From positions 186,001-250,000 of the forward strand of contig JAJIRX010000782.1 of NCBI GenBank assembly GCA_023853785.1: a DNA stretch of 64,000 nt, in the 5' to 3' direction. Position 1 is the first letter of the stretch, and each line of letters begins with the position of its first letter. The notes below the pieces were generated by a model, which did not search any database, was not told the origin of the DNA, and saw only the letters and a list, made by a program, of their open reading frames with translations. The position numbers and the translations under genes were made by a program. This document shows, in pieces, positions 11,365 to 21,581 of this stretch. The DNA is from Psilocybe azurescens (taxonomy: Eukaryota > Basidiomycota > Agaricomycetes > Agaricales > Agrocybaceae).

Positions 11365-12685
11365 ATGTCTACGGAATCGCAACCGAAACCTTTTCGTATT
11401 GAAGTGGACACGGAAACACTCGATTGGATCACCCAGCGCGTCCAAAGTGCTCGCATAGTTCCTGACGTCAAGCAGCCAGACGGCAAGGAATGGGCCGATG
11501 GCGTACCAGGTGCTGTGATGCACGACCTCGTCACTTATTGGAAGAGTAAATACGATTGGAAAAGTGTGGAAGAAAAATTAAACTCGACCTACAAGATGTT
11601 TACTCTCGATATCCCCGAGGGAGACGAACTCATCAATATACATTTCGTTCACCACCGGAGTGAGAGAGCCGACGCCATCCCATTACTTTTTCTTCATGGG
11701 TGGCCAGGAAACTTTACCGAGGCATGAGATTTACTCTCGCCGTCTTGTAAATAACTGACGTAATTTGTAATAAGGTTAAAAATCTTCTAAGCCTGACTAA
11801 CCCGGAAGATCCAAAGCAGCAGGCCTTCCACTTAGTTGCCCCATCCCTGCCCGGCTTTGTTTTCTCTTCTTCTCCAAAGGTCCGTTTACCTTCTTCCATT
11901 TGTAGAACAGCGTCAATCAAACATAGACAATCAGGCACCTGGATTTTCAGTGCCGAGGATTGGGTCCGTCTTCAACCAGTTGATGTTGAAACTGGGTTAC
12001 ACGAAATATATCGGACAAGGTGGTGATTGGGGGTCAATTACCCTTCGTTCTATAGCACTTTCCTTCCCCGACTCGTGCGTTGGCATTCATCTCAACTTCC
12101 TGATGGCGCTTAAGCCATCTCCTTGGAAGCAACCTTTCGCTTTTCTGCGATTTGTTTTCGGTGATTTCACCTCAGATCAAAAGAAGATGTACGAACGTTT
12201 TCTGTGGTGGTTCAGGGATGAGTGGGGGTATGGCCAGATTCAAAGCACGAAGCCGCAGACTATATCGTATGGTTTGAACGACTCTCCCATCGGCATGTTG
12301 GCCTGGATTCGTGACAAACTACTCTCGCCAGGATACGTATGGGATCCCGAAATGATTATCACCTGGACGATGCTGTATCTCGTATCGGGAAGCTCATGGC
12401 ATGCCAGGATCTACAAGTACGGAGCTCCGATGTTGCCACCCCAGATTGATAACAAGGTTATATCAGACAAAGTGGCGTTCGGAGCCAGCTGCTTTCCCCT
12501 ATGATATAGCTTATATTCCTATTTGGTGGGCGAAAGCGAGTTTAGCCAGAAATATTGTCTTCTGGAAAGAACATTCGGAGGGAGGTCACTATGCCGCTAC
12601 AGAAACCCCAGAGATTTTGAAGAAGGATATCAGGGAGTTTGTGGCAAAATTATCGGAGGAGACGCGAAGATCCCTGAGGTCTTGA
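11365..12685 (+). CDS. Epoxide hydrolase, tandem copy 1 (frame broken before catalytic His)
   Basis: An alpha/beta-hydrolase epoxide hydrolase with the EHN N-terminal domain (PFRIEVDTETLDWI..) and about 400 residues expected. Exons are 11365-11721, 11775-11879 and 11935 onward. The oxyanion motif HGWPG ends exon 1. The nucleophile motif GGDWGS carries Asp near residue 185. The catalytic His motif EGGHYAATE (His codon 12587-12589) is in a different frame: the main frame ends at 12504 (..GASCFPL stop), and shifting by one base at the C4 run 12496-12499 continues ..FPYDIAYIPIWWAKA.. to the stop at 12685. Without that shift the enzyme would lack its catalytic His. Intron 1 (11722-11774) has a GC donor where copy 2 has GT. 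By family it opens epoxides to diols; the substrate is unknown. The start ATG matches the copy 2 start. Confidence 0.88.
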
Positions 12686-13400
12686 ACTTACCGTACTTAG
12701 TAAGATGTATATCGAAGTTTATTTGAGCGCGTGCAAGTCTTTTGCTTTATTTGTGGATGAAATAATTTGTGGTGGTGGCTGCTGAAGGGTCCGACAAATT
12801 TCGGACAAACAACGCGTACATAAGGTATACCAACGAACAAACACGCGACAAATACGGTCCGCAGACAATGTGACCTTAAGTAGGCAACCTTTTCGAAATA
12901 AAAACTGATATTCATGCAGAGCTCAAGAAAAAGAATGTGTTTATCAGTTAATCTTCGATTCGTTTCTTAGAAGATGTCTAAGAAGCAGAGATCATATCTA
13001 TATTAACAATTGGAAGTGGTGTCTTGGCATTTCCCACAGGGGCTATGTGAGCGTTCTGATTGGCTGCAGCTTTGCTCAACGCTTTGGCTAACAGGAATCA
13101 AACTGCCACCTTTTCTTCCACCTCACAAAATCGAGGTTATCCAGCGTAGATCTCTTCATTTTGTTTCTGCTTGAATCCCCCCTTTTCAATTATCCGTTGA
13201 TTTGTATGTCAATGGGTTTATGGTTGGACATTGACTCCTCCACTTCGGCAAGCCATGCAAGGCATTTGATGGGGTCATTCATTTATTTTCTAGATGAAAG
13301 TCTCCTCACTTAAGCTTGATGGGCGAGTTCTCAAAGTCATTATTTCAGCGCTAACCAGCAGCTATAATCTCTGCATATGAGCGCATCCATGCGTCACTCG
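12686..13400. other. Intergenic DNA between the epoxide hydrolase copies
   Basis: No convincing gene. The sequence leads into the stretch that ends at the Helitron-like terminus. I could not find the matching 5' end of that element. Confidence 0.35.
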
Positions 13401-13949
13401 CGCCACATGTACAGGATGTGCGTCATTGATCTTCAATGAAAATCACTGGTGCCAAATATCCAAGTTGGACACATTGTCTTTGTCTCCAACTATCTCTGCC
13501 GTAAGGAAGATGGGGAGTTTAAGAAAGATTTTTGAAGGTGATGTTGACTATCTCAGCAAGGCCGCTATATTAATTTGTGCACTTGGCACAACATGTAAGT
13601 ATCATATGAATTCTATATCTCTTATGGGCTCAATATCGGTTGTTGATTCAGGCTTCCAGGCTGAAGCTACTGCTCTGAATTGATGTGCATGGGACTTCAG
13701 TCAGATTTTAATCGAGGCAATCCGATTCCATCAACAGGTCACAATTGTCAAACTAAGGGCAACCTTCCTCTCAACCTTGCTCTGGGGCATGGTCCTAATA
13801 ACCTACTTTTGTATTTACCATTAAGGTCCCTCCATGTTCTATTATTCTGTCTTTTCTTTTTGTCTCTGAACACGATTTTTCATCAGTTTGGCCTTGCTTT
13901 AAGTAAGTCTACTCTAAAGTCCCCGTGCAGAGCACGGGTAAGCTACTAG
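13401..13949 (+). mobile_element. 3' terminus of a non-autonomous Helitron-like element (5' limit unknown)
   Basis: A perfect 7-bp hairpin, CCCGTGC (13922-13928), loop AGA, GCACGGG (13932-13938), is followed after 7 bases by CTAG (13946-13949) and then a host T at 13950. A short GC hairpin about 10 bases before CTRR, inserted in front of T, is the diagnostic 3' end of Helitron rolling-circle transposons. No Rep/helicase frame is visible here, so the element would be non-autonomous. The start given is only a lower guess. A short exon-like frame at 13426-13683 may be carried sequence. Confidence 0.55.
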
Positions 13950-14334
13950 TTCACTTGAAACAGGAGTCCTCCAACACAAAATTACTAAACAAAACTTGAT
14001 TTCTCAAAACAGGATCTGTAAGCACTATCTCTGTATTATGGGTAAACAGGTGAAGGAATAAATGGCATGTCTTTTCTCAAACAGCGATGGGTACCAGTGT
14101 GATCGGGCCCCTAGGATGCGCGTCGTAGGCGATTCCGACTCCATAGGCGTGGGTACCTGCAGTATGTGACTCCATTTGGTGGGTGATACGGAGTCTTTCC
14201 GCCGTACTCGGCGGACGGCAGATACATTAGGTGAGTTGAAGTTCTATTTATAGGTTAAGTTCAAACAGCAATCACCTGCCGAAATTACCTTTGTGGCTAC
14301 CTTCAATATTCAATGTGGTACAAGTGAAGGATTG

Positions 14335-14374
14335 CTAAGCCCTAAGTAAAGGCTTAGAAATATTGCTGGCTTAG
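14335..14374 (+). promoter_or_regulatory. CTAAGCC/GGCTTAG motif cluster upstream of epoxide hydrolase copy 2
   Basis: CTAAGCC at 14335-14341 pairs with GGCTTAG at 14351-14357 (a 7-bp inverted repeat), and a further GGCTTAG lies at 14368-14374, 110-150 bases before the ATG at 14485. The motif arms are kept in both copies while the spacer between them has diverged. Confidence 0.4.
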
Positions 14375-14484
14375 GGAACAAGGCGCATCTCGGTCCAGAA
14401 ATAGCACGTATATGAGCTGATCGATATAAAACGACACCAGGATGGAGGCGGGATATCATCGCTTTCCTGCTCACTTTCTTCCAA

Positions 14485-15815
14485 ATGTCTAAAGAGTCAA
14501 AACCGCAACCTTTTCGTATCAACGTGGATGCGGAAACACACGACTGGATCACCCAGCGTATCCAAAGTGCTCGCATAGTTCCTGACGTCAAGCAGTCAGA
14601 CGGAAAGGAATGGGCAGATGGTGTGCCAGGTGCTGTGATGCACGACCTCGTCACTTATTGGAAGCACAAATACAATTGGAGGGATGTGGAAAAAAATTGA
14701 ATTCGACCTACAAGATGTTTACCCTCGACATTCCAGAGGGAGACGAACTCATCAAACTACATTTCGTCCACCATCGTAGCGAGAGAGCCAACGCCATTCC
14801 GTTACTTTTCCTTCATGGTTGGCCAGGAAATTTTACAGAGGTACGAAGGATATAATTACTTTTCGTATTTGGCTAGCGAAACTCACCACTTGAAGGTTGG
14901 ACATCTTCTAGGCCTGACTAACCCAGAGGATCCAAAGCAGCAGGCCTTCCACATAGTCGCCCCATCCCTGCCTGGATTTGTCTTCTCATCTTCTCCAAAG
15001 GTTAGCCCCACGTCCATCCAATTTTAAAAATTGACAATTGAGCATGGATAATCAGGAATCTGGATTTTCAGTGCCGAGAATCGGGTCCGTGTGCAATCAG
15101 TTGATGTTGAAACTGGGTTACGCGAAATATATCGGACAAGGTGGTGACTGGGGATCATTCGTACTTCGTACCATGGCACTCTCTTTCCCCGACTCATGCG
15201 CTGGAATACACCTCAACTTCTTGATGGCGCCCAATCCTTCTCTTTTGACTCACCCTTTTGCTTACCTGCGACTCCTTTTCGGCGACTTTACTCCAGACCA
15301 GAAGAAAAGGATCCAGCGCAATAGTTGGTGGTTCGCGAAAGAGGGGGGGTATGCCGAAATACAAGGCACGAAACCACAAACCATGGCATATGGTTTGACG
15401 GATTCTCCCATTGGCATGCTTTCCTGGCTTTTCGACAAGATGAAGCCACTTACTGAGCCAAGTTATGTGTGGGACCCCGAAAAGGTCATCACTTGGGCGA
15501 TGCTATATCTTCTATCGGGAAGCTCGTGGCATGCCAGGATCTACAAGTACGGAGCTCCGATGCTGCCACCTCAGACTGATATCGGGGTTATATCGGACAA
15601 GGTGGCGTTCGGAGCCAGCTGCTTTCCCCTATGATGTAGGTTATATTCCTATATGGTGGGCCAAGGCGACTCTGGCAAAAAACATCGTGTTCTGGAAAGA
15701 ACATTCCAAGGGAGGTCATTTCGCAGCTACAGAAAGCCCAGAGGCGTTGCAGGAAGATTTCAGGGAGTTTGTGGCAAAGTTGTCGGAGGAGACGCGAAGG
15801 TCCCTGAGGGCGTAG
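14485..15815 (+). CDS. Epoxide hydrolase, tandem copy 2 (two frame breaks)
   Basis: Close paralog of the gene at 11.4 kb, with the same exon plan: 14485-14840, 14896-15000 and 15056 onward. Exon 1 has the EHN domain and HGWPG, and the nucleophile motif GGDWGS is in exon 3. The first frame break is at the A7 run 14690-14696, where copy 1 aligns only if there are eight bases. The second is at the C4 run 15626-15629, the same place as in copy 1. Beyond it the frame resumes as FPYDVGYIPIWWAKA.. and includes the catalytic His motif KGGHFAATE, stopping at 15815. Intron 1 has a normal GT donor. It is either an active gene with sequence errors or a decaying duplicate. It would have the same enzyme activity as copy 1. 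Confidence 0.85.
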
Positions 15816-16230
15816 ACCTAGAATAATATAAGTCTGAGTAAGAATTCATAGATGCTTTTCGAGTTTTCATGGTCAAGGATGAGACTAAGATATATATTGA
15901 CCTACATGGGAAACTAGTAAGCTTGGTCTGACATATTTCCCATGCGATTTGAAGAGGGACTGCCGGAGATGTACTTGGAAATTAATTCGTCATCTTTATT
16001 GCAATATGGCGGAAGCCTCTTCAGTTATCAGTCGTGCTAAGCTGCCTTCTACATCGTGAATCTAGAAACATTGCTTCAAATCTTGTGTAGACCTCTATTC
16101 TCATGCAGGCATCAGTGGTCGACCATCCTGAAGGGTAATAGTACCTACCTCGACGCAGTCTGATCTAGTCCGAGTATTTTCGAAAGCTTGCGGTAAGGAT
16201 TGGCTGTAGCGTGACGTATCTAGTGATGAG
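15816..16230. other. Intergenic flank of epoxide hydrolase copy 2
   Basis: About 400 bases of 3' flank without a recognisable gene. Confidence 0.4.
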
Positions 16231-16370
16231 TGATGTGCCGGCTCTAGCCTGGAGGCCAAAGCCAGCCAGAGCCGGACGTCAAAAGCCAAGCCAGGCCAGG
16301 CTTTTTGTGTGGCTTTCCACAGCCTATGGCTCTGGCTTTGATTTTCGAAAGCCGTGAGCCGTGGCCTGGT
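16231..16370. repeat. GC-rich block of GGCTTTGG/CCAAAGCC-like inverted motifs
   Basis: CCGGCTCT and AGAGCCGG form an 8-bp inverted pair around a 22-base spacer. Further AAAGCC, GCCAGGCC and GGCTTT words then recur in both orientations. This density of inverted GCC/GGC words is unlike the surrounding AT-richer DNA. It could be a small MITE-like or foldback repeat; no target-site duplication was identified. Confidence 0.4.
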
Positions 16371-16599
16371 CGTTTGTTTCATTGTATTTAGTTGGTATTT
16401 AGTTGGCGGGGCTATTTAACGGTCTGTTTATATGTACAAATAAACTACTTATGGCTCAATCTCGTCCTTCACGAATTCCCCAACTTTCCGCCAAGCTCAG
16501 CTCAGAGAACGCGGGTTCTCATCTTTATCTACACTACCGCGCATCAGATAAGGTTTCACAAACTCCTAGTAAGCCTATTTTAAATGAAAGCATTACTAT

Positions 16600-17950
16600 C
16601 TTCACAATCATTCTATTCAAATAGAATTGTACAGCTCTCTGCAAGGGAGATGTTAAGACCTCATCTTGAATACTGTTCGTCCCACTTGTTCGTATTTATT
16701 CTTTGCATATGCCGTCAACATTCATCTTGCATTGTAGTTCTTTGCGAAAGCGATGAAGAGATACACGATATCCTGATTCCTCGCCTTATTCAAGATGAAG
16801 TCAACGTCTTCTCAAGTAAAGAGTCATCTCGTGCGACAGCCATTGGAAAACTGGTATACATGGTCAATTCAAATACCTCATACTTGTCAACGGACTTACA
16901 TCTCTGCGGTGTGCTCACTGGCTATCGGATTGTGATATATTGCTTCGTATTCCTGGCGGTCTCCGTGTCCAGTGTTAGTGGCCTGCATTATTGCTATAAT
17001 CAGTAACTGTAATTGACAATGCCCAAATACCTCTGGGCATACCGCCAAGTAGATGACGTTCTGTAGATCGGCGGTTATTCATCCCCCGTTTCCTGGTAGA
17101 CTTTAAATTGTCTTTCTCAACTCGGCCATGACGCTACATGGCCCCCATTAAGCACGGGCGGTGCCTGTCGTGGGTGATGGACGCACCGTTCATCGCCCGC
17201 CTCGTACGCTTGCTCAATAGTTAGTGCTCTTAGGATGGCTACATCCAATGTTTCTCCCTGAGAATAGTCATATCCTAGCTTGTCTACCAAAGGATCGAAA
17301 AGAGACTATACTCCGTTCACCAGTCAGAGGTCGAATTTAATGAGGTAAATACGCGGGAAGCTTTCTGGTTATCGCCAGAAACTCCCACCAGACGTCCTGC
17401 ACCGTGCACGTCAGCGATATTCTCTGAGGTTGCCTGCCATACGAGATCTAATGGATGAAAATATAAGTAGTCGTAGAGCTTATCGAGACAAACAATAACC
17501 TCTTTCTCATCCTTTAACTGAGCGATGAATGATAGTGCGTGCTAAAAACAAGTCCTGATACACCAGATAGGCTGGTACATATCTAGCTGGAGCTGAAGAC
17601 TCTGCCAAATAACTGTCAAATATAATAGGCTTGGGTCCGTTACACTACACCAAGTAGTTTTTACGAGGTACTGAAGGCCGCAGGCTACGAAGAATGAGAA
17701 TTAGAAGCTGCGCCTTGGACTCCGGCGTACTATTGTACCTGCTAATACTCAGTATGTGTGATATGCATAAGCAGTATAAGTATCCAGCTTCGTTGAAAGT
17801 TTCTTGGATGCTGCTGGACTATAAAACTCTCTTTCATTGTTCATTTAGCACCGGAAAGGCATTTTCAAAGCTACGAGAGCTGTATACATCTCGACCACAA
17901 AACTAGATACGATACTAGATACTAGTTTGTGCCTGAAAGATGACACACGT
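16600..17950 (-). pseudogene. M1 aminopeptidase pseudogene, C-terminal part
   Basis: Minus-strand remnants of the ERAP1_C-type C-terminal domain occur in the right order. They are REFYSPAASKKLS near 17850, ALSFIAQLKDEKE near 17540, LVWQATSENIADV near 17430 after a 54-nt intron, and DPLVDKLGYDYSQGETLD near 17290. Then come ILRALTIEQAYEAGDE, ITADLQNVIYLAV near 17070, LNKARNQDIVYLF near 16790, and an ISLAES remnant near 16640. Multiple stop codons and frame changes separate them. Together with 21571-23770 this is one puromycin-sensitive-type aminopeptidase gene of about 880 residues, now dead. The two parts are separated by a segment holding an intact P450 gene and bounded by ATGACACACGT direct repeats. 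Confidence 0.88.
17940..17950 (+). repeat. 11-bp direct repeat, left copy (putative target-site duplication)
   Basis: ATGACACACGT occurs here and again at 21571-21581. The two copies border the segment that splits the M1 aminopeptidase pseudogene. Confidence 0.5.
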
Positions 17951-18163
17951 TTAGGGAATGCTGAATTTCTCTCAAAGGTTAGAATCTTTGGGCGTCCAAA
18001 GTGTCTAATCCAACGCAGTGACGTGAGAGAACGCCGTAGGTGTACCGGAAGAAGTTAGTAAGTAAGGGATCTTTAGAGAAGATCGAGATTGGCAGCAGAA
18101 CGAATAAGCTTCTCTGCTTGCTCAGAGCGAGGCGTAATCGAGCATTTATACGGTTTTGGGGCG

Positions 18164-20299
18164 CTATTCTTTTTTTTTAGTCATTATGATCAAGATGAAT
18201 GGCATGGATTTATATTCGCACCACACAAGAGCAGATACGTAATCGTGAGCGGGCTCAATCACATTTCCTTCGTCATCGACGGCTTTCTTAATGTCGTAAA
18301 CTGTAAGGAGAGATGCTATAGCAATCCAAACTGCTGAAAACGCCATGTAGCGGCCAGGACATATGCTGAGAATAATCAGCCAGGCTGTCTTCAATACAAA
18401 ATATTGCTCCTACCGTCTACCAAACCCCCAGCATGCGTGGCTAGGATCTCGCACGGATTTGTTGAGCTTCCCGTCCTTCATGAATCTGTCAGGATTAAAG
18501 TCAAAAGGATCTGGGTATACATCCTCGTTGTGCAACATAGCCCTGAGAAATATTGAGTATAAAAGTGCCTGCCGACAGTAAAGCATCAAGTACCAAGCGT
18601 TCGGAATAACGATAGATCCAGCGGGTAAGCGATATCCTTTGTACTCGTCGTCGACGGTGAGTAGACGGGGGATAGCTGTATTGGTCAACCATAAGCGTAG
18701 AAGTAAATGTTATTGAAAGTCTAGCTGACCGATTGGAACGACATCCCTCCAGCGAAGGGTTTCTTTCGCGATAGCGGTTATGTATGGTAAAGATTCTTCA
18801 TCATCAAAATCAGGAAGATGACCGGGCTTGACAACGCTGTCCAACTCCTGTTGCGCTTTCCTGAGTACTTCTGGTTTGTCGAGTAGTCCTAAAATACAGG
18901 ATGCAATGGCTGATACAGTCTGAGAGTGCAACGCCCTCAGCTCACATTGATCTGAGATATTAAAGATTCATTACCGTATCGGACCCAGCTACACATATGA
19001 AATTCTGCCGTTACGCTCAGTTAAGTAGAACTTGGTGCTCGTACGTACCCGCATACATGGTTCCAGTTACACCTTGAATAATATCTTCCGCGTACGCATC
19101 GTCGGTAGTCCCTTCATCGAGCTTCTGCAGACTTAAGGATGCCACACAAAGCGGTGATACACCATTGGCCTGGGGTGGGCTTTCCGTAAGTTCTTTAATG
19201 CATATCAAGAGGACCGACGTCGCGCACCAAGTTGCGTTTCGCAGCCGCAAAGGGAACTTCAACCATGGAACGAGCCAAATTTTTCCATTTCCGTGCTTTT
19301 GTTTGGAAGCCAGCCCCTGGCATCCATTCTGGTACATACTTGAGGAATGGCAGCATATCGACTAAGAAGGCCCCAGGAACAGCGGCGGCGACCAATGGAT
19401 GGACTCCTTTTTCTGCGGTTCTGATATAGGGATCATCTTTTGGTTTTACTGCCAACCCATAGGCGATGGACATTATGGTCTCTCCGGCCATGCTATTGTT
19501 ATATCAGAGATGCTGCGACCGAGTCCCACAGGACACTGTTTCACGTACTGCCTAAGGTTGCCAATAACATCATTCGGAATGTCGAGAAATCGATTGAGTA
19601 GATTGCGAGCAGCTCTCAAAGAGTGGGGTCGAAAGCGAAGCGCAGCAGTAGGATGAAAGTTATGATGCATGAGACGGCGATGACGGCGCCTTGTATGTAT
19701 TTTTCCAGTCAGTCATCGGGCAATATCTTAGTTATTGGAATTTACCATCTCTCGCCTTGTTAGAGATCTTTTTTAGATATAGGGCTCATGAGCACAGTTT
19801 GTATAAAAGCTTACCGTATTTCATGAAGCCAAAGTTGAAGTTCCACCCCATCAGTTCATTAATCATGGGCATGCGGGCTCTACAAATGTGTCAGACGTTA
19901 GATTGTAACATCTTGCTATTCTGGCTTACCTATCGGAATATATTGACGACCGTTTCTCAAATAGCTCAAGAACGGCCTCCGCCGAGTCCAGTACCACGAT
20001 GGATGTCCCAGCGACGTTAAGGTAAAGAATATCCGTGTCTTATAAATAGTTGTCCTTATGAATGCATGATTAGAGCCGGACAACGGACGAAACGCACCAA
20101 GCTCTTTGGACCACTTGTGATAGGTTTGCCATTCAAAAGATGTCGGCATATTGCGAAGGTTTCCGATTAAAGGGAGGCCTTTGGGTCCCGGAGGCAAAGG
20201 AAGATGGGAAAGAGAGCCTGCATTGTTTCGCCTTCGGTATAGGGCAAATACCACGACGATTGTCGTCAAAATACCGACAATGAAATCCAATTGTAGCAT
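18164..20299 (-). CDS. Cytochrome P450 monooxygenase
   Basis: The gene is complete. An N-terminal membrane anchor (FIVGILTTIVVVFALY) is followed by the proline hinge LPLPPGPKGLP. Helix C WRRHRR comes next. The oxygen-binding AGSDTT is built across a 14-nt microexon, followed by the ExxR motif ETLR, the FNPDRF motif and the heme loop WGFGRRICPGR with its axial Cys. Exons are on the minus strand: 20299-20098, 20038-19930, 19879-19815, a 10-nt microexon 19755-19746, 19689 onward, then several more, ending at a stop just after MTKKKE. All introns are short GT-AG and every phase checks. By family it is an ER-anchored heme-thiolate oxygenase using an NADPH reductase; the substrate is unknown. It sits between two halves of an aminopeptidase pseudogene on the same strand and, unlike its host, is undamaged. 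Confidence 0.94.
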
Positions 20300-21570
20300 T
20301 GAAGGTGGGGTACCGAAAACGCGACAGTGGTAAACCTCAGAGCTTTATATTGGGCTCGCCACATAGATGATTTTGTTCCCAGGAAAGCATCATCCAGACA
20401 ATCTCAATTGTTTGTCGGCCCCCGCAAGTCCTTCAGGGTCGATGGTGAGATTCCATCTGATTTCATTTGAGACTTGTAGGAGACGAAGGTTGAAAAGTTT
20501 TTGTGCGTTTATAAATTATGCAAGATACTCGCAGAGTCCAAGCGGGTTTCTCTGAAAGATGGGAATGCCGTCCGCTCTGTGGATATTTTCCACAGCGTAG
20601 TACTAGTACATACACATGGAAGAACAGTGAGAGTGACAACACTTCATGTGGGCAATATCGTCTCCTGCGGCTGCCAAGCGAGTAACGTAATACGAAAAGA
20701 ATAGATAAATAGAATCGGTGAGTACGGCAAGGCATCATGACAGGCAAGAACCTTTAGTACTGAATTCGTTGGCTTTCACATCTGTGGAAAAAGTACAGGT
20801 CCCATGATCGGCTCTTGAAATACCCATAGTACGTGTCAAGCTCTATATGTACAGTCTTGTATTCTCCCCGCTAAGTCGTTAACTTCCGTAATCGAACGTA
20901 AAATACAGTTATATTACGAGCCAGGTAGGAATCCAAATTGATCCAAATGATAATTCTAATCGGCACGATTGAACACATTTGATGCAGAGAAGACTTTTTA
21001 GATTGTTCTATCATTGTATACACATTAAAACTTGCATTCCAGCAATTGTAGTAAGCATGTGCTTCATCGTATTATTAAGCAGCCATTAAGTATAACTTAA
21101 GTCGCAGAGTATTAGAGTTCCAGCGCTTTTTCAAATATTTTGGTGGAGCTGTCGAACACATTCGAATGATGTTCGGGAAATCTTAGTCCAGACCTTCTGA
21201 GGTGATCTCAATTTTATTCTCGGGGAGGTGCGTCGCGCCTGGTAGATATTGTAAAGGGAATATAAGGTAGATAGTGGGGGTGGAGAGGTCGGCGGCGGAG
21301 GTGCCGCCTCGTCTCCAGGGCGTAGAAAAGCCGATGGAAGTGCTGAAGGGTGACCTCCTTTTCGCACTTCTAAATGTTCTACTCTACCTGTAATGTATCT
21401 AGGGTATGTGTATTTGATGTTAGGATATAATATAGAATAATTACGGTGATGGGTGGGTAGAATTTTACGCGATGCTAGGAATGAGAATGGGAAAGGAGTG
21501 AGCTATGCGAAGGTTTGTCCAGTCGTCGTCGTGCGAGTTCGAGCGTAGTGTAGAGAAAGACGACGGGATC
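20300..21570. other. Upstream region of the P450 gene, no gene seen
   Basis: About 1.27 kb without aminopeptidase homology or a recognisable gene. A proline-rich minus-strand frame at 21131-21367 lacks domain support. It presumably contains the P450 promoter. Confidence 0.4.
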
Positions 21571-21581
21571 ATGACACACGT
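21571..21581 (+). repeat. 11-bp direct repeat, right copy (putative target-site duplication)
   Basis: ATGACACACGT, identical to 17940-17950. Confidence 0.5.

Larger units (their letters stand above)
17951..21570. mobile_element. 3.6-kb inserted segment carrying a P450 gene inside the M1 pseudogene
   Basis: The aminopeptidase homology stops near 21571 on one side and resumes below 17940 on the other. The identical 11-mer ATGACACACGT stands at both edges. Between them lie the P450 gene and about 1.3 kb upstream of it, with no aminopeptidase homology. Removing the segment plus one 11-mer leaves the minus-strand frame open across the junction (..ETLSRVSSFRHKL..). An 11-bp duplication fits Mutator-like elements, which can carry genes, but I find no convincing terminal inverted repeats. 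The ends are therefore inferred. Confidence 0.45.

Noticed and set aside
16584..17006. 140-codon + strand open frame
   Set aside because: It lies antisense to clear M1 aminopeptidase remnants and has no recognisable domain of its own.
19689..19815. Apparent frameshift in the P450 gene between MKYG and RRHRR
   Set aside because: A 10-nt microexon (19746-19755) with good splice sites on both sides restores the frame and the conserved Trp, so no mutation is needed.
17951..21570. Terminal inverted repeats for the P450-bearing insert
   Set aside because: The only shared end phrase is a short TTTCTCT at unequal offsets, which is not better than chance.
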